Positions 7,223 through 16,194 of a DNA stretch of 57,302 bases are shown here, one piece after another; position 1 is the first letter of the stretch, and each line of letters starts with the position of its first letter. The DNA lies in assembly GCA_963702535.1 (NCBI GenBank), contig CAVPDG010000008.1, positions 1-57,302 on the forward strand, given 5' to 3'. Source of the DNA: CAVPDG01 sp963702535. Lineage in GTDB: Bacteria; Chloroflexota; Anaerolineae; Anaerolineales; UBA4823. Made by a program: the position numbers and the translations under genes. The notes below the pieces were generated by a model. It saw only the letters and a list, made by a program, of their open reading frames with translations. It did no database searches and was not told where the DNA came from.

Positions 7223-7975
7223 ATGCGCGAGTGGATCAGCGGACGCAACCCGGTCTTTGAGGCGCTCAGCGCCGGGCGGCGGCATTTCTTTCGCCTGCGC
7301 ATCGCCCAGGGCGTGCAGGAAACGGGTCGTCTGCAGGAGATTATCAGCCTGTCTCGCAAGTTCAAGCTGCCGGTCGAGCGCCTGCCGCGCCCTGAGCTGG
7401 ATGCCATCGCCGATGGCAACCAGGGCATCGCCCTGGAGGTGAGCGCCTATCCTTACAGTAATCTGCCGGATATCCTCGATCTGGCTGCCAGAGGCGGCGA
7501 GTCCCCCCTGGTCTTGATCCTGGATACCTTGCAAGACCCGCAAAACCTGGGTACCCTGCTGCGTACTGCCGAGGTGACTGGCGTGCACGGCGTTTTACTG
7601 CCCTTCCGGCGTACCGCAACAGTGACGCCTGCTGTGGTGCATGCCTCGTCCGGCGCCAGCGAGCACCTGCTGGTAGCCCAGGTCAACCTGGCGCAGGCGA
7701 TCGACCTCCTGAAAGAAGCCGGTGTATGGGTGATTGGGCTGGAAAGCGGGGCGGGGGCTTTGCCCCCCGAGCAGGTGCACCTGGATGGACCCCTGGCGCT
7801 GGTAGTGGGCGGCGAGGCGGAGGGGATGCGCCCGCTGGTACGCGCCTCTTGCGACCTGCTCTTACGCCTGCCCATGCGCGGGCATGTCGCCTCGCTCAAC
7901 GCTGCGGTCGCCGGATCGATTGCGCTTTACCTCGCCTGGCAGGCGCGCCGCTTCCCCGGGCGCCTGGATCGCTAA
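7223..7975 (+). CDS. rlmB: 23S rRNA 2'-O-ribose methyltransferase, RlmB/TrmH (SPOUT) family
   Basis: 250 residues. The short N-terminal substrate-binding domain begins WISGRNPVFEALSAGRR; the SPOUT domain shows motif 1 LDTLQDPQNLGTLLRTAEVTGVHG (N and R catalytic positions), motif 2 LALVVGGEAEGM and motif 3 RLPMRGHVASLNAAVAGSIALY. These are the three TrmH/RlmB motifs of the knotted SAM site. RlmB methylates G2251 in E. coli 23S rRNA; the exact base here is inferred from the family. It starts 27 nt after the PIN-TRAM gene and ends 10 nt before the probable TTG start of the polymerase gene, consistent with one operon. Confidence 0.9.
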   Translation: MREWISGRNPVFEALSAGRRHFFRLRIAQGVQETGRLQEIISLSRKFKLPVERLPRPELDAIADGNQGIALEVSAYPYSNLPDILDLAARGGESPLVLILDTLQDPQNLGTLLRTAEVTGVHGVLLPFRRTATVTPAVVHASSGASEHLLVAQVNLAQAIDLLKEAGVWVIGLESGAGALPPEQVHLDGPLALVVGGEAEGMRPLVRASCDLLLRLPMRGHVASLNAAVAGSIALYLAWQARRFPGRLDR

Positions 7976-7985
7976 CCCTTCAGCC

Positions 7986-10900
7986 TTGTTCAACCATTTA
8001 CGCCTTCACTCCTACTATTCTTTTTTGGAGGGTCTGCCCTCGCCGGTTGACCTGGCGCAGGCGGCGAAGGTCGCCGGGATGCCGGCGCTTGCCCTTACCG
8101 ACCATAATGGGCTGGCGGGGGCGATCGAGTTTTACGAGGCTTGCCTGGGCTTCGCAGTCCAGCCCATCCTCGGGTTGGAGGTCGATGTAGCCCTCTCGCC
8201 AGCCGTGCAAGGCAGGTTGGCGTTGCTCGCTTGCGACCTGCAGGGCTGGGGTAGCCTGTGCCGCTTAAGCAGCCTGCGCCTGAGCGCGGCAGGTGACCTG
8301 GAAATGCCTTTATCCCTGGATCGCGTCGCCGGAGAGTCAGCCGGGCTGATCTGCCTGAGCGGAGGTTGCAGCGGTCCGCTTGCCAGCCTGCTGGTGGATG
8401 GGCAGGCTGCCGTGGCTGCGCGCATGCTCGGCGCGCTGAAGGAGCTCTTTGGCGACCGCTTGTACGCCGAGCTCCAGCGCCACGCCCCGCAGGACGATGC
8501 CTGGGTGGCAGGGCTGGTTCCCCTGGCGCGGGCTGCCTCCGTACCGCTGGTCGCCACGCACAATGTATATTACCTCCATTCAGACCAGCGCCCCCTGCAG
8601 CGCCTGGTATCTGCCATGCGCCTCAACCAGCGCCTGCGCGATCTTCCCCCTCCGCCGAGGCGCCGCCGCACGCGGGCTTTCTCAGTCCGGAGGATATGCA
8701 GCAGCGTTTTGCAGACCTCCCCCAGGCGCTGGCTGCCACCCAGGAGATCGCCGCTCGCTGCCGCCTTGAGCTCCCCCTGGGTGTGCCCCACTACCCCGAG
8801 GCTGCCGCCGAAAGCGGCGAGCGCGTCTCGGATGCTTCCGCTCGCCTGCGCCTCGCAGCCCTGGCAGGCGCGCAGCGCCTCTACGGCGCGCTGACGCCCG
8901 AGATCCAGGCGCGCCTGGAGCATGAGTTATCGGTGATCCACTCCCAGGGATACAGCTCGCTCTTCTTGATTATGGAGGAGATCGTCGCCTTCGCCCGCAA
9001 GAGCGGCATCCCCATGTCATCGCGCGGCTCGGCGGCTTCCTCGCTGGTCGCTCACTGCCTGGGCATCACCTCGCCGGACCCCATCCGCCACAACCTGTAT
9101 TTCGAGCGCTTCCTCAACCCGGCGCGCACCACCCCGCCCGATATCGATACCGACCTGTGCTCGCGCCGGCGTGACGAAGTGATCCGTTTCGTCTACCAGC
9201 GTTATGGGCACGAGCGCGTCGCCATGGTCTGCACCACAAACCGCTTCCGTCGCCGCTCTGCCCTGCGCGAGGTCGCCAAAGCCTACGGCTTGCCTGCCGC
9301 CGAGATCAAAGCCATGCTGGACGCCTTGCCTCACCGCTGGTATGGTCCCCGCCCGCGGCAGGTCTTGGGCGACGCGCCTTACGCCGAGCTTGCCGGGCGC
9401 TACCGCTCTGCCCACCACCAGCAGATCTTCCGGGATGCCGACGCCCTGCTGGGCGTCCCGAACCATCTCTCCATCCATCCCGGCGGGGTCGTCATCGCCC
9501 CCGGGCGCATGACCGACCTGGTACCCGTGCAGCTGGCGCCCAAGGGGGTGGTGATCACGCAGTTCGACCTCGATTCGATCGAGCGCTTGGGGCTGTTGAA
9601 GATCGACCTGCTGGGCATCCGCGGCCTCACCGTTGTCGGGGATGTCGCCGGAGCGCTCTACGCCGCCCAGCCCAGCGCCTATACCGCCCCGCTCGACGTG
9701 CTGGACGCCATCCCGGATGACGATCCTGCTACCGCTGACCTGGTGCGCAACGGGCGGACGGTGGGCTGCTTCCAGATCGAGAGCCCGGGCATGCGCGCCA
9801 CGCTGCGTGAGATTGGAGCGCGCAGCATCGATGACGTGATGGTCGCCCTGGCGCTTTATCGCCCCGGTCCCTTGACCGGGGGGTTAAAAGATGCCTTCGT
9901 CCGCCGCCATCGCGGCGAAGAGCCCGTGGCGCACCTGCACCCGGCGTTGGCGCCGCTGCTGGAAGATACCTACGGCGTGATCTTGTACCAGGAGCAGGTG
10001 CTGCGCATCGCCCACGAGCTGGCGGGTCTCAGCCTGGCGGATGCCGACTTGCTGCGGCGGGCGATGAGCCATTTTGACCCCGGCAAGCAGATGCAGACCC
10101 TGCAGGAGCGCTTCATCGCCGGGGCAGCCGCCCGCAACCGCGTGGCGGAAGATGTCGCCCGGCGCATTTGGGAGCTGATGGCAGCCTTCGCCGGCTACGG
10201 TTTCCCCAAGGCGCACGCTGCCTCTTATGCCCAGGTCTCCTGGCGGGCAGCCTGGTGCAAGGCGCACCACCCGGCGCTCTTCATGGCTGCCGTCCTGGCG
10301 AACTGGGGCGGGTATTACGGGCAGAGCCGGTACCTGATGGAAGCTCGCCACCTGGGGCTGGTGGTGCGCCCGCCGCATGTCAATCACTCCCAGCGTGAGT
10401 TCAGCGTCAGCTACCCGGAAGGGCGTCCCGTCCTATTTATGGGTCTTGACCAGGTGCGCGACCTGACCCGCCGCACGCAGGCGCGCATCCTCAGCCAGAG
10501 ACCCTTCCAGTCTCTGGACGATTTCTTATCACGCGCTGACCCTCGCCCGGTGGAGGCTGAAAACCTGGTCCAGGTCGGCGCCCTGCAGGGTTTTGGCAGC
10601 ATCCCGGGGCTGCTCACGGCGCTAAAATCGCCTCAGAGCCGCGGCGGGCAGCTTTCTTTCTTCCCCGTGCAGGCGCCCGAGCTGCCCGAATGGACGCCAG
10701 AGCAGCAAGCCGCCGCCCAGCAAGCGCTCCTGGGCGTCTCGGTTTCGGTACATCCTCTGGAGCTGGTTGCCGCTCGCATCGCCGAGGCGCGCGCACTCTC
10801 CACGGTTGAAGCCGCTGCCAGGGTCGGGCAGGTCGTGCGCCTGGCCGGCATCCGCCAGGGCTGGCGCAGGCAGTCCGTGGGCAACGAGTTCATTTATTCA

Positions 10901-11077
10901 ATGACCCTGGAAGACCTGGAAGGCGAGCTGGAGATCCTGATCCCTGCCGTGGTTTACCAGCGCTACCGGCAGGAGTTTGCCAGCCGCGATCCGCTGGTGG
11001 TGGAGGGGGTATTGGAGCTGGATAGCGAGACGGGGGAGCCTTTCATCCGTGCCGCAAAAGCCTGGCGGGTTGCCTGA
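7986..11077 (+). CDS. DNA polymerase III alpha-subunit homologue, DnaE2/ImuC-like, frameshifted
   Basis: About 1030 residues if one frameshift at about 8643-8665 (near a run of C) is repaired. The N-terminal PHP domain starts LHSYYSFLEGLPSPVDLAQA, with the metal-type ALALTDHNGL. After the shift the polymerase core shows SSRGSAASSLVAHCLG, the catalytic PPDIDTDL, a second acidic region, ALYRPGPLTGG, and the GYGFPKAHAASYA block; a helix-hairpin-helix and an OB-fold end follow. The length and the PDIDTDL-RRRDEVIRFVYQRYG context fit the short DnaE2/ImuC type better than the 1150+ residue DnaE1, but this is a judgement by eye. No imuA or imuB lies beside it. The TTG at 7986 is chosen as start; frame is open further upstream into rlmB. 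Confidence 0.85.
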
Positions 11078-11099
11078 AGATCTTGCCCCCGTGGCAATT

Positions 11100-11415
11100 T
11101 TAAAAGATGAGCTGCAGTGCCCATAATACCGCCATCCCCGCCACCACGGTCAGCATGACGTTCTTCGTGCGCCACGCCACCAGCGCGGCGATCATCCCCG
11201 CAACCAGGCGGAAGTTGCCTGCCGAGATACTCCAGCCCGCCGTTATGCATCAGCAGCTCAGGAAAGATGATGGCGGTCAAAACGGCAGGCGGCACGTAGC
11301 GCAGCGAGCGCCTCATCCACTCCGGGATGCGCCTGCGCCCGTAAGCCTGGATGAACGCCAGGCGCATGCTGTACGTCGCCAGACCCACCGCGATCATTAT
11401 GATCCAGATGTTCAT
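11100..11415 (-). CDS. azlD: AzlD-like branched-chain amino acid exporter subunit, frameshifted
   Basis: About 105 residues after repair of one frameshift near 11213-11222. It reads MNIWIIMIAVGLATYSMRLA and PPAVLTAIIFPELL, then in the other frame continues with AALVAWRTKNVMLTVVAGMA and ends LQLIF before TAA at 11100. This is the four-segment AzlD pattern. Its ATG at 11415 overlaps the azlC stop by 4 nt. AzlC and AzlD together export branched-chain amino acids or analogues. The break is more likely a sequencing error than decay, as both halves are conserved. Confidence 0.8.
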
Positions 11416-12128
11416 GTCCGCCTCTCGACGATCAAGCCCGCCAGGATGCCCGCCAACGCGCCGATCACCAATCCCAGCTTGAGCGGCAGGGCAAAAGCCA
11501 GCAGGGCTGCCACGCCCGCTGTCAGCGCGGCAGCCACGCCTGCCCGGTCTGTCAGAGACGGCACAACCAGCCCGATGAAGGTGAGCGTCAGCGTGAACTC
11601 CAACGACCAGGATGCCGGCACCTGCGTGCCCAGCAGGATGCCGGCTGCAGTGCTCAACTGCCAGGTGCTCCATAACGCCAACCCAGAGCCCAGCAGGAAG
11701 AAGTGCCGGTAATCCGGTGATGGCGCCACCTGCGACTTGTGGTAGCGGATAATGGTGACCGCGTAGGCTTCATCGGTGAGCAGGTAAGCCAGCAGCCACT
11801 TCCACGGCGCGCTCAATTTTCGCAGGTAAGGCGCCAGCGAAGCGCTGTATAACAGGTGCCGCAGGTTGACGATGGCTGCCGCCAGCGCGATCACCACACC
11901 GGGCGTTCCCACGCCGTAGAGCTGCGCCATCAGCATCTGCGCTGAGCCGGCGAAGACGATCGCCGACATCGCCTGGGCGGTCAGCGGGGATAAGCCGGCG
12001 CCGATGGCGATTACCCCGTAGATAAATCCGAACGGGAAAACCCCAACCAGGATGGGCAGCTCATCCCGTAAGCCAGCCAGGAATTCGCCAGCAGGTGAAG
12101 TGGTCTCTGGTGAAAGTTCTTCTTCCAA
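11412..12128 (-). CDS. azlC: AzlC family branched-chain amino acid exporter subunit
   Basis: 238 residues with about six to seven hydrophobic segments. Family landmarks include GVFPFGFIYGVIAIGAGLSP near the N-terminus, FAGSAQMLMAQLYG, NLRHLLYSASLAPYLR and the LLTDEAYAV block. These are diagnostic for AzlC. The gene overlaps azlD by 4 nt. No AzlB-like Lrp regulator is visible near it. It sits between the polymerase gene (convergent) and the MsbA-like exporter. Confidence 0.92.
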   Translation of the reverse strand: MEEELSPETTSPAGEFLAGLRDELPILVGVFPFGFIYGVIAIGAGLSPLTAQAMSAIVFAGSAQMLMAQLYGVGTPGVVIALAAAIVNLRHLLYSASLAPYLRKLSAPWKWLLAYLLTDEAYAVTIIRYHKSQVAPSPDYRHFFLLGSGLALWSTWQLSTAAGILLGTQVPASWSLEFTLTLTFIGLVVPSLTDRAGVAAALTAGVAALLAFALPLKLGLVIGALAGILAGLIVERRT

Positions 12129-12152
12129 TGCCTTTCCCCGCGGCGGTTGAGC

Positions 12153-14092
12153 TCAGGCAGGCGGGCGGTCGCCGCTGAACTGCGTCTCGTACAGGCTGGC
12201 GTACAGCCCTCCTTGCGCCAGCAGCTCGGCGTGCGTGCCGCTTTCCACGATCTTGCCCCGGTCCATCACCAGGATCAGGTCCGCTGCCAGGATGGTGCTC
12301 AGGCGGTGGGCGATCACGATGCTGGTGCGTCCAGCCATCACAAGCTTCAACGCCTGCTGGATCAGGTGCTCCGACTCGCTGTCCAGGTGGCTGGTGGCTT
12401 CGTCCAGCACCAGGATGCGCGGGTCTTTCAGGATGACGCGCGCCAGGGCGATGCGCTGCTTCTCACCACCGCTCAGCCGGTAACCCCGCTCGCCCACGAT
12501 GCGTGTCGTAGCCCTGCGGCAGCTCGGTGATGAAATGGTGGATATTGGCTGCCCGTGCTGCCGCCTCCAGCTCTTCCTGGGTTGCATCCAGCCGGGCGTA
12601 AAGCAGGTTGGTGCGGATGGTGTCGTGGAAGAGGTGCGTCTCCTGGGTCACCATGCCGATCTGGGCGGAGAGCGAGTCCAGGGTGACGTCTTTCAGGTCG
12701 TGACCATCGATCAAGATGCGCCCGCTGCTCGGGTCATACAGGCGCGGGATGAGGTAGGTAAGGGTGGTCTTGCCTGCCCCGCTCGGTCCAACCAGCGCCA
12801 CGAGCTGTCCGGGCGCCGCTTTGAAGTTGATGTGCTCCAGGGCGCTCTCTCTTGCCTGGCTACGGGCTGGCGCTTCAGCTTCTGCCTCCCCACCGCCGTC
12901 CTTCTTGCCGCCAGATAGCACCGCCGTCACGCTGTCCATCCGCCCGAAGCGGTGCACCTCGCTCAACTGCACCCTCGCGTCCGATCTCGTAGCGGAAGGA
13001 TACGTCCTCGAAAGCCAGCTCTCCCGCCACGCTCTTTAGCTCAACCGCTTCCGGCTTCTCCTGGATGTCCAGCGGCAGGTCGATCACCTCGAAGACGCGC
13101 TCGAAGCTGACAATCGACGTGGCAAATTCGACCGGGGCGTTTGCCAGTCCCTGCAGCGAGCTGTACAGGCTGGTCAGGTAAGCCCCGAAAGCCACGATGG
13201 TGCCCACGGTGAAACTCCCCAGGATCACCATGTAGCCGCCGATGCCGTAAACCAGCGCCGTGCCCACTGCGCTGAGCAGCCCAACAATCACAAAGAAGGA
13301 TGTGCCCAGCACGGCCCGGTGCACGCCGATATCGCGCACCCGCCCGGCGCGCTCCTGGAAGCGGTCCACTTCTGCCCGGTAACGCCCGAAAAGCTTGACC
13401 AGCAGCGAACCGCTGATGTTCAGCGTTTCGTTCATCATGGCGTTCATCTGGGCGTTGGTATCCATCGCCTCGCGGGCGATATCCCGCAGGCGCGCCCCCA
13501 ACCGGCGGGCTGCCAGGATGAAGAACGGTAACACCAGGATGCTGATCAGGGTCAGGCGCCATTCCAGCGAGAGCATCACCAGCAGCACCGCCACAGCCTG
13601 GATCAGGTTGGTGACGATGCCGACGATGGTGTTGCTGATGGCGTTTTGCGCCCCGACCACATCGTTGTTCAGGCGGCTCATCAGCTCGCCGATGCGCGTG
13701 TTGGTGAAGAAGCGCAGCGACATGCGCTGCAAGTGGGCGTACAGCGCCACGCGCAGGTCATAGATCACCCCTTCACCCACCTGGGCGTTCAGCCGCCGCT
13801 GCCACACGTTGATCAGCCCGCCGATGGCGGGGATCAAGAGCAGCGCGAACGCCAGCAATACCAGGCGCGGCACGTCCTTCGCTGGCAGCACCACATCAAT
13901 GAGCTGGCGCATGATGAGCGGCGTCAGCAGCGTCAGCCCGGTACTTATCAGGATCAGCACCAGCATGCCGATGATGTGCCAGCGGTACGGGGATGAGTAG
14001 CCGAGCACGCGCCTCAGCAAGCCCCAGGTCACGCGGGGCTTCTCATCGCTGGCGCTCAGGTAGCTCCACCAACCGCCTCCATGCATTCCCAT
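12153..14092 (-). CDS. MsbA-like ABC exporter (TM plus ATPase), two frameshifts
   Basis: About 645 residues after repair at about 12975 and 12500. The N-terminal six-helix ABC membrane domain (residues 30-330) includes FFTNTRIGELMSRLNNDV and the conserved DTNAQMNAMMNET loop. The ATPase half gives Walker A LVALVGPSGAGKTTLTYLIP, YRLSGGEKQRIALARV as signature, Walker B ILVLDEATSHLD and the switch His in VIAHRLST. It would work as a homodimer exporting lipid, peptide or drug. An insert of about 45 residues rich in Gly, Lys and Glu sits between FRYEIG and ALEHINF, just before Walker A. The 5' end lies at 14092; a weak alternative ATG is three codons downstream. Confidence 0.88.
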
Positions 14093-14205
14093 TCAATCAC
14101 CTCATTCGAGATTCTAGATTTTACGCCAAAATGGACGGAAAATCGTCTTTATTCTCAAGAGCTCTGTGGCAATCGCTGTTGAAGATCCCCAAAATCCGGA
14201 AATCA

Positions 14206-15885
14206 TCACGGTAAATCCCACTGAGCCTTGCTCATACCGTCCAGGTCTTGATGGTGTATCGCTGCTGCCCTTCTCCCGGCAGAGCGCGTTACCTCCCAGA
14301 TCTCGCTGGCGTAACCTTCAATGAAATAACGGTCGTGGGAGACCACCAGCGCCGTTCCCTCGAAGGTCGCCAGCGCTTGTTCGAAGCGCACCCGCGAGGG
14401 GATATCCAGGTGGTTGATCGGCTCGTCCAGCAGGAGCAGGTTACAGCCCTGCGCCACCAGGCACGCCAGCAGCAGGCGAGCCCTCTCGCCGTAGGATAAG
14501 CGTCCAGTTGGGATGAATACATCGTCGCCGCTGAACAGGTACTGGTGCAGGAAGGCGCGCGCTTCGGTCTCTGAGAATGGCGCCAGATTGCGAATGCTGG
14601 TATAGGCATCCAGCTCCGGGTCCAGTGTCTCTTGCTCCTGCGCCATGTATCCCAGGCGGATGGCTGCGCCCAGCCGCACCTCACCTGCCAGGGGCGGCAG
14701 TAATCCGGCGATGGTGCGCAGCAGGGTTGTCTTCCCGCTGCCGTTCGGACCGATCAGCGCCAGGCGCGCCCCCTGCCATACATGCAGGCGTAGATCCTGG
14801 AGCAAGATCGCCTCTCCGTAACCGATCGCCAGGTCGTGCAGGCTCAAGGCTGAGCTTCCGCTGGTGGGCGTCTCGCCGAAGTCCAGCTTCATCTGCCAGC
14901 TCTGTTGCGGCTTTTCGATCCGCTCATCCGTCAGCAGGTGCTCCAAGCGCCGCTCAATGTGCTTGGCGCGGGCGACGGTGCCGCTGGATCGGTCGCCGAA
15001 AAAGCCCTTGGCGAACTTGTCCGGCGTGTCCGCCTTGCCGCCGCGCCGGAAGCGCGCCGTGCGACGCAGGTGAGAGGCTGCCTCCTGCAGGCGAGCGATC
15101 TCCATACGCTGGTCCTGGTAAGCTTGCCAGTGGCGCTCCAGCTCCGCCTGCCTGGCTTCCAGGTAATCGCTGTAATTGCCGGGGTAGAGACGTCCCTTGT
15201 GCGTGCGCAGGTCGATCTCCAGGATGCCCGTAGCGACCGCATCCAGGAAGGCGCGATCATGTGAGACGATCAAAGCCGCCCCGCGGAAAGCGTCCCAGCC
15301 ACCCCTCCAGCCAGGCGAGCATTTCCAGGTCCAGGTGGTTGGTAGGCTCATCCAGCAGCAGCAATTGCGGCTCGGCGAGCAGCACGCGCGCCAGGCTGAG
15401 GCGGGTCTTCTGCCCGCCGCTCAGGTTGCCCAGCGGCGTTTTTGGCGGGAAGCCGTCCAATCCCAGACCTGCCCGCACCTCGGCGAGGCGGCCCGAGCTT
15501 TCCGCTGCTGCCTGCAAACGGCGCAGGGTAAGGTCGTATGCCTGGAGGAGTCCTGTATGCTCAGGGTCCTTTCGCCAACGCCAGCGCCAGGCTCTCCAGT
15601 TGCTGAGATAGATCGCTGCTCTCTTGCTGCAGGAAGCTTCCCACGGTCTCGTGTCCATCCAGCTCCAGCCCTTGGGGCATGTACCCGATTGCCACGCCGG
15701 GGGGCGTGTGGAAGCTGCCCGCATCTGGCGTTTCTTGGCGGGTCAGGATGCGCAGCAAAGTGGTCTTGCCACAGCCGTTCGGACCGACCATGCCCATGCG
15801 CTCGCCTGGGTTGAGCGAGAACGAGATGTCTTTTTAAGATCGTTTCGATCCCGTAAGATTTAGAGATGTTTTGAACGGTAAGCAT
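14206..15885 (-). CDS. ABC-F family ribosome-associated ATPase, three frameshifts
   Basis: About 560 residues after repair near 15834 (run of A/T), 15567 and 15299. Two ATPase domains without membrane segments: Walker A1 MVGPNGCGKTTLLRIL, signature GNLSGGQKTRLSLARVLL, Walker B1 LLLLDEPTNHLDLEML; then a charged linker (RRTARFRRGGKADTPDKFAK to HIERRLEHLL), then Walker A2 IGPNGSGKTTLLRTIAG, signature GRLSYGERARLLLACLV, Walker B2 LLLLDEPINHLDIPSR. The layout is that of ABC-F translation factors and antibiotic ribosomal-protection proteins. Walker B2 reads DEPINHLD, where Thr is usual. The 300-nt leader with a uORF and a terminator (15898-16126) supports drug- or stalling-responsive control. Subfamily and any drug spectrum are unknown. 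Confidence 0.88.
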
Positions 15886-15897
15886 AAGCCATCATTG

Positions 15898-15928
15898 AAA
15901 AACAAAAACCGAGAGCAAACGCCCTCGG
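15898..15928 (-). terminator. Intrinsic terminator directly before the ABC-F start codon
   Basis: On the minus strand CCGAGGGC (15928-15921), loop GTTT and GCTCTCGG (15916-15909) form an 8-bp stem with one G-U pair, followed by TTTTTGTTTTT. It ends 12 nt before the ATG at 15885, in the gene's own leader, which is the position of an attenuator rather than of an upstream gene's terminator. Confidence 0.75.
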
Positions 15929-15955
15929 ACTTTGAGTAATTCTTCTATGTGGTGA

Positions 15956-16027
15956 CGAGATGGAATTTTGGATGATACGGGCGGCGGAGCCGCCGCGTAA
16001 CTAAAAATTCCTCTTCATCCCATCTCG
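15956..16027 (-). promoter_or_regulatory. Long leader hairpin between uORF and attenuator
   Basis: CGAGATGG at 15956-15963 pairs with CCATCTCG at 16020-16027, GAATTTT near 15963 with AAAAATTC at 16003-16010, and GCGGCGG at 15981-15987 with CCGCCGC at 15990-15996. The interrupted stem sits in the ABC-F leader and could be remodelled by a ribosome at the uORF. Confidence 0.5.
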
Positions 16028-16069
16028 CAAGATTACGAAGACCAGATGCGTTAGCTGGAAAAAAGGGGA

Positions 16070-16090
16070 TTATGCTTTTAGCTCGAACAT
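16070..16090 (-). CDS. Leader peptide uORF MFELKA of the ABC-F gene
   Basis: A six-codon ORF (MFELKA, then TAA) starts with ATG at 16090. A strong Shine-Dalgarno GAGGAG at 16104-16099 sits 8 nt upstream, and an extended -10 promoter (16126-16118) lies just ahead. It precedes the ABC-F gene by 185 nt with hairpins and a terminator between. This is the organisation known for antibiotic-inducible ABC-F and Erm genes; translation of this ORF is inferred, not shown. Confidence 0.6.
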   Translation of the reverse strand: MFELKA

Positions 16091-16117
16091 GTTTTGATCT
16101 CCTCGTCCGCCAGTTCG

Positions 16118-16126
16118 ATTATATCA
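16118..16126 (-). promoter_or_regulatory. Extended -10 promoter of the ABC-F leader
   Basis: On the minus strand TGATATAAT is an extended -10 element (TGnTATAAT). A -35 element is not obvious, as expected for extended -10 promoters. The transcript would begin at about 16111 and cover the uORF. Confidence 0.6.
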
Positions 16127-16194
16127 CTGTGTAAATCGAGAAATGGGATGCAGGTCAAGCGCTGCCTGACTTGCATCTCAGTCTTGTAGGGGAC

